Positions 6,014 to 6,872 of a stretch of DNA of 6,872 nt are shown piece by piece; positions within the stretch are counted from its first letter, which is position 1, and each line of letters begins with the position of its first letter. Below the pieces are notes generated by a model that saw only the letters and a list, made by a program, of their open reading frames with translations, made no database searches and was not told the origin of the DNA. The translations under genes and the position numbers were made by a program. The stretch comes from DASYAE01 sp036501535 (GTDB taxonomy: Bacteria; Actinomycetota; Actinomycetes; Streptomycetales; Catenulisporaceae), in NCBI GenBank assembly GCA_036501535.1, contig DASYAE010000130.1, forward strand, positions 1-6,872. The letters are read 5' to 3'.

Positions 6014-6019
6014 GTTCTA
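6014..6019 (-). promoter_or_regulatory. Possible -10 element of the ABC operon
   Basis: Minus-strand TAGAAC matches TATAAT at four positions and lies about 40 bases before ATG 5973. No good -35 box is visible. The four-half-site palindrome begins 10 bp upstream, so an activated promoter is plausible. Confidence 0.25.
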
Positions 6020-6028
6020 CGCCGCGGC

Positions 6029-6071
6029 CGGTGTCCGCCCGGTGTCGCCGGCCGACACCGGGCCGACACCG
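6029..6071. promoter_or_regulatory. 43-bp inverted repeat with four GGTGTC/GACACC half-sites, probable operator
   Basis: GGTGTC at 6030-6035 and 6041-6046 and GACACC at 6054-6059 and 6065-6070 form two direct repeats of 11-bp period on each arm. The whole is an inverted repeat centred on 6050. Of 21 arm positions, 19 are complementary; the exceptions are 6036/6064 and 6048/6052. An 11-bp period places sites on one face of the helix, as is usual for OmpR/PhoB-type regulators, and such a regulator is encoded 80 bp away. The element sits between the divergent ABC operon and regulator gene and could control both. It has no T-run and no gene ends here, so a terminator is unlikely. Confidence 0.65.
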
Positions 6072-6101
6072 TCGACCTGGCAGCCTGATGGAAGGGCCGG
6101 G

Positions 6102-6107
6102 TAGCCT
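6102..6107 (+). promoter_or_regulatory. Possible -10 element of the response regulator gene
   Basis: TAGCCT fits TANNNT and would start a transcript near 6113, giving a leader of about 36 nt. No -35 box is convincing at the expected distance; the palindrome ends 31 bp upstream. Confidence 0.22.
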
Positions 6108-6130
6108 CACAGGTGGGCCGGGCGCCGCGC

Positions 6131-6137
6131 AGGAGGG
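6131..6137 (+). promoter_or_regulatory. Strong ribosome binding site AGGAGGG of the response regulator
   Basis: AGGAGGG ends 11 bases before ATG 6149. It lies inside the reading frame that opens at GTG 6113, so it argues for ATG 6149 as the true start; the conserved MRVLVVED also begins there. Confidence 0.7.
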
Positions 6138-6148
6138 TTGCGAAGATC

Positions 6149-6811
6149 ATGAGAGTGCTGGTCGTCGAGGACTTCGAGGTGCTGGCCAGGGCGGTCGGGA
6201 CCGGGCTGCGCCGGGAGGGCATGGCGGTCGACGTGGTGCTGGACGGCGGCGCCGCGCTCGACCACCTGGCCACGACCCGCTACGACGTCGTGGTGCTGGA
6301 CCGCGACCTGCCCGGCGTGCACGGCGACGACGTCTGCCGCCGGCTCGCCGCCGGGCGCTGCCAGACCAGGGTGCTGATGCTCACGGCGGCCGGCTCGGTC
6401 CGCGACCGGGTCGACGGCCTCGGCCTCGGCGCCGACGACTACCTGCCCAAGCCGTTCGACTTCGCCGAGCTCACCGCGCGGATCCGGGCCCTCGGCCGGC
6501 GGTCCGGCACGCCGCTGCCGCCGACCCTCGAGCGCGGCGGGCTCAGCCTCGACCCCGGCCGCCGGGTCGCCTTCCGCGCCGGGCGCCGGCTGGAGCTGAG
6601 CCCGAAGGAGTTCGCCCTGCTGGAGTGCCTGCTCGCGGCCGGGGACCGGGTGCTCTCCGCGGAGGAGCTCCTGGAGCGGGTCTGGGACGAGGCCGCCGAC
6701 CCGTTCACCACCGCGGTCAAGACCACGGTGCGCCGGCTGCGGGCCAAGCTCGGCGACCCGCCGGTGATCGAGACCGTCCGCGAGGGCGGCTACCGGATCG
6801 CAGAAGCGTGA
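6149..6811 (+). CDS. Two-component response regulator, OmpR/PhoB family
   Basis: The 220-residue DNA-binding regulator is switched by phosphorylation. The receiver domain (about 1-115) shows the acidic pair Glu7-Asp8 in VLVVED, the phospho-acceptor Asp51 in VVVLDRDLP, Thr79 in LMLTAAG and Lys101 in DDYLPKPF. The C-terminal winged helix (about 125-218) carries LSPKEFALLECLL, the recognition-helix region FTTAVKTTVRRLRAKL and the closing wing ETVREGGYRI. Length and all key residues are normal for the family. It diverges from the ABC operon across 175 bp that contain a four-half-site palindrome, so regulation of the transporter and of itself is likely (inference). Its stop overlaps the start of the next gene (TGATG), the usual arrangement with a partner histidine kinase. 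Confidence 0.95.
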   Translation: MRVLVVEDFEVLARAVGTGLRREGMAVDVVLDGGAALDHLATTRYDVVVLDRDLPGVHGDDVCRRLAAGRCQTRVLMLTAAGSVRDRVDGLGLGADDYLPKPFDFAELTARIRALGRRSGTPLPPTLERGGLSLDPGRRVAFRAGRRLELSPKEFALLECLLAAGDRVLSAEELLERVWDEAADPFTTAVKTTVRRLRAKLGDPPVIETVREGGYRIAEA

Positions 6812-6872
6812 TGTCCGTGTCCGCCGCCGGCCGCGCGCGGGGCGGTCGCCGCCGCGGTCTCGCCCGGCTGCG
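6811..6872 (+). CDS. Start of the downstream gene, probably the partner histidine kinase (cut by window edge)
   Basis: ATG 6811 overlaps the regulator stop in TGATG. The 20 complete codons visible encode an Arg-rich, Gly-rich start (MSVSAAGRARGGRRRGLARL), which would suit a cytoplasmic positive stretch before a first membrane helix. No kinase motif lies in the window; the identity is inferred only from the regulator-kinase gene order. Confidence 0.55.
   Translation, partial: MSVSAAGRARGGRRRGLARL

Noticed and set aside
6029..6071. Intrinsic (possibly bidirectional) terminator
   Set aside because: The hairpin would be stable, but it lies between divergent 5' ends and has no T-run on either side.
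6113..6148. N-terminal extension of the response regulator from GTG 6113
   Set aside because: The AGGAGGG ribosome binding site lies inside this extension and the receiver domain begins exactly at ATG 6149.

Overview
The window is very GC-rich, with codon third positions almost all G or C, frequent overlapping start/stop codons and long open frames on the antisense strand. Together with the protein families present, this points to a high-GC actinomycete. I cannot name the genus from the sequence alone. No rRNA, tRNA, transposase, integrase or CRISPR array was found.

Layout. (1) Positions 1-1330, minus strand: a small four-helix membrane protein resembling the CcdC/DUF1453 group, followed by a NarL-type (HisKA_3) sensor histidine kinase cut by the left edge. 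The junction between these two genes looks damaged or unusually fused. (2) Positions 1331-1562: a 232-bp divergent intergenic region holding several short palindromes and a three-copy direct repeat. (3) Positions 1563-2684, plus strand: a 373-residue protein with an N-terminal conserved module, a Pro/Glu-rich repetitive linker and a C-terminal NERD-like (nuclease-related) domain whose expected catalytic residues are substituted. (4) Positions 2706-5973, minus strand: a tightly coupled three-gene ABC-2-type exporter operon (ATPase, permease A, permease B) joined by ATGA and TGATG overlaps. Permease A carries an extracellular insertion of about 255 residues that resembles a concanavalin-A-like/DUF1349 beta-sandwich. 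(5) Positions 5974-6148: a divergent regulatory region with a 43-bp near-perfect inverted repeat made of four GGTGTC/GACACC half-sites. (6) Positions 6149-6872, plus strand: an OmpR/PhoB-type response regulator followed, with a TGATG overlap, by the first 20 codons of what is most likely its partner histidine kinase.

How the parts may work together (inference): the response regulator probably binds the four-half-site palindrome that lies between it and the ABC operon, controlling both. A two-component pair diverging from an ABC exporter whose permease has a large extracellular domain recalls the general logic of Bce-type antibiotic-sensing and detoxification modules, but the protein families differ. 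Here the extracellular domain looks lectin-like, so a glycan, cell-wall fragment or glycosylated compound is a possible ligand. This is the most promising candidate for an under-described system in the window.
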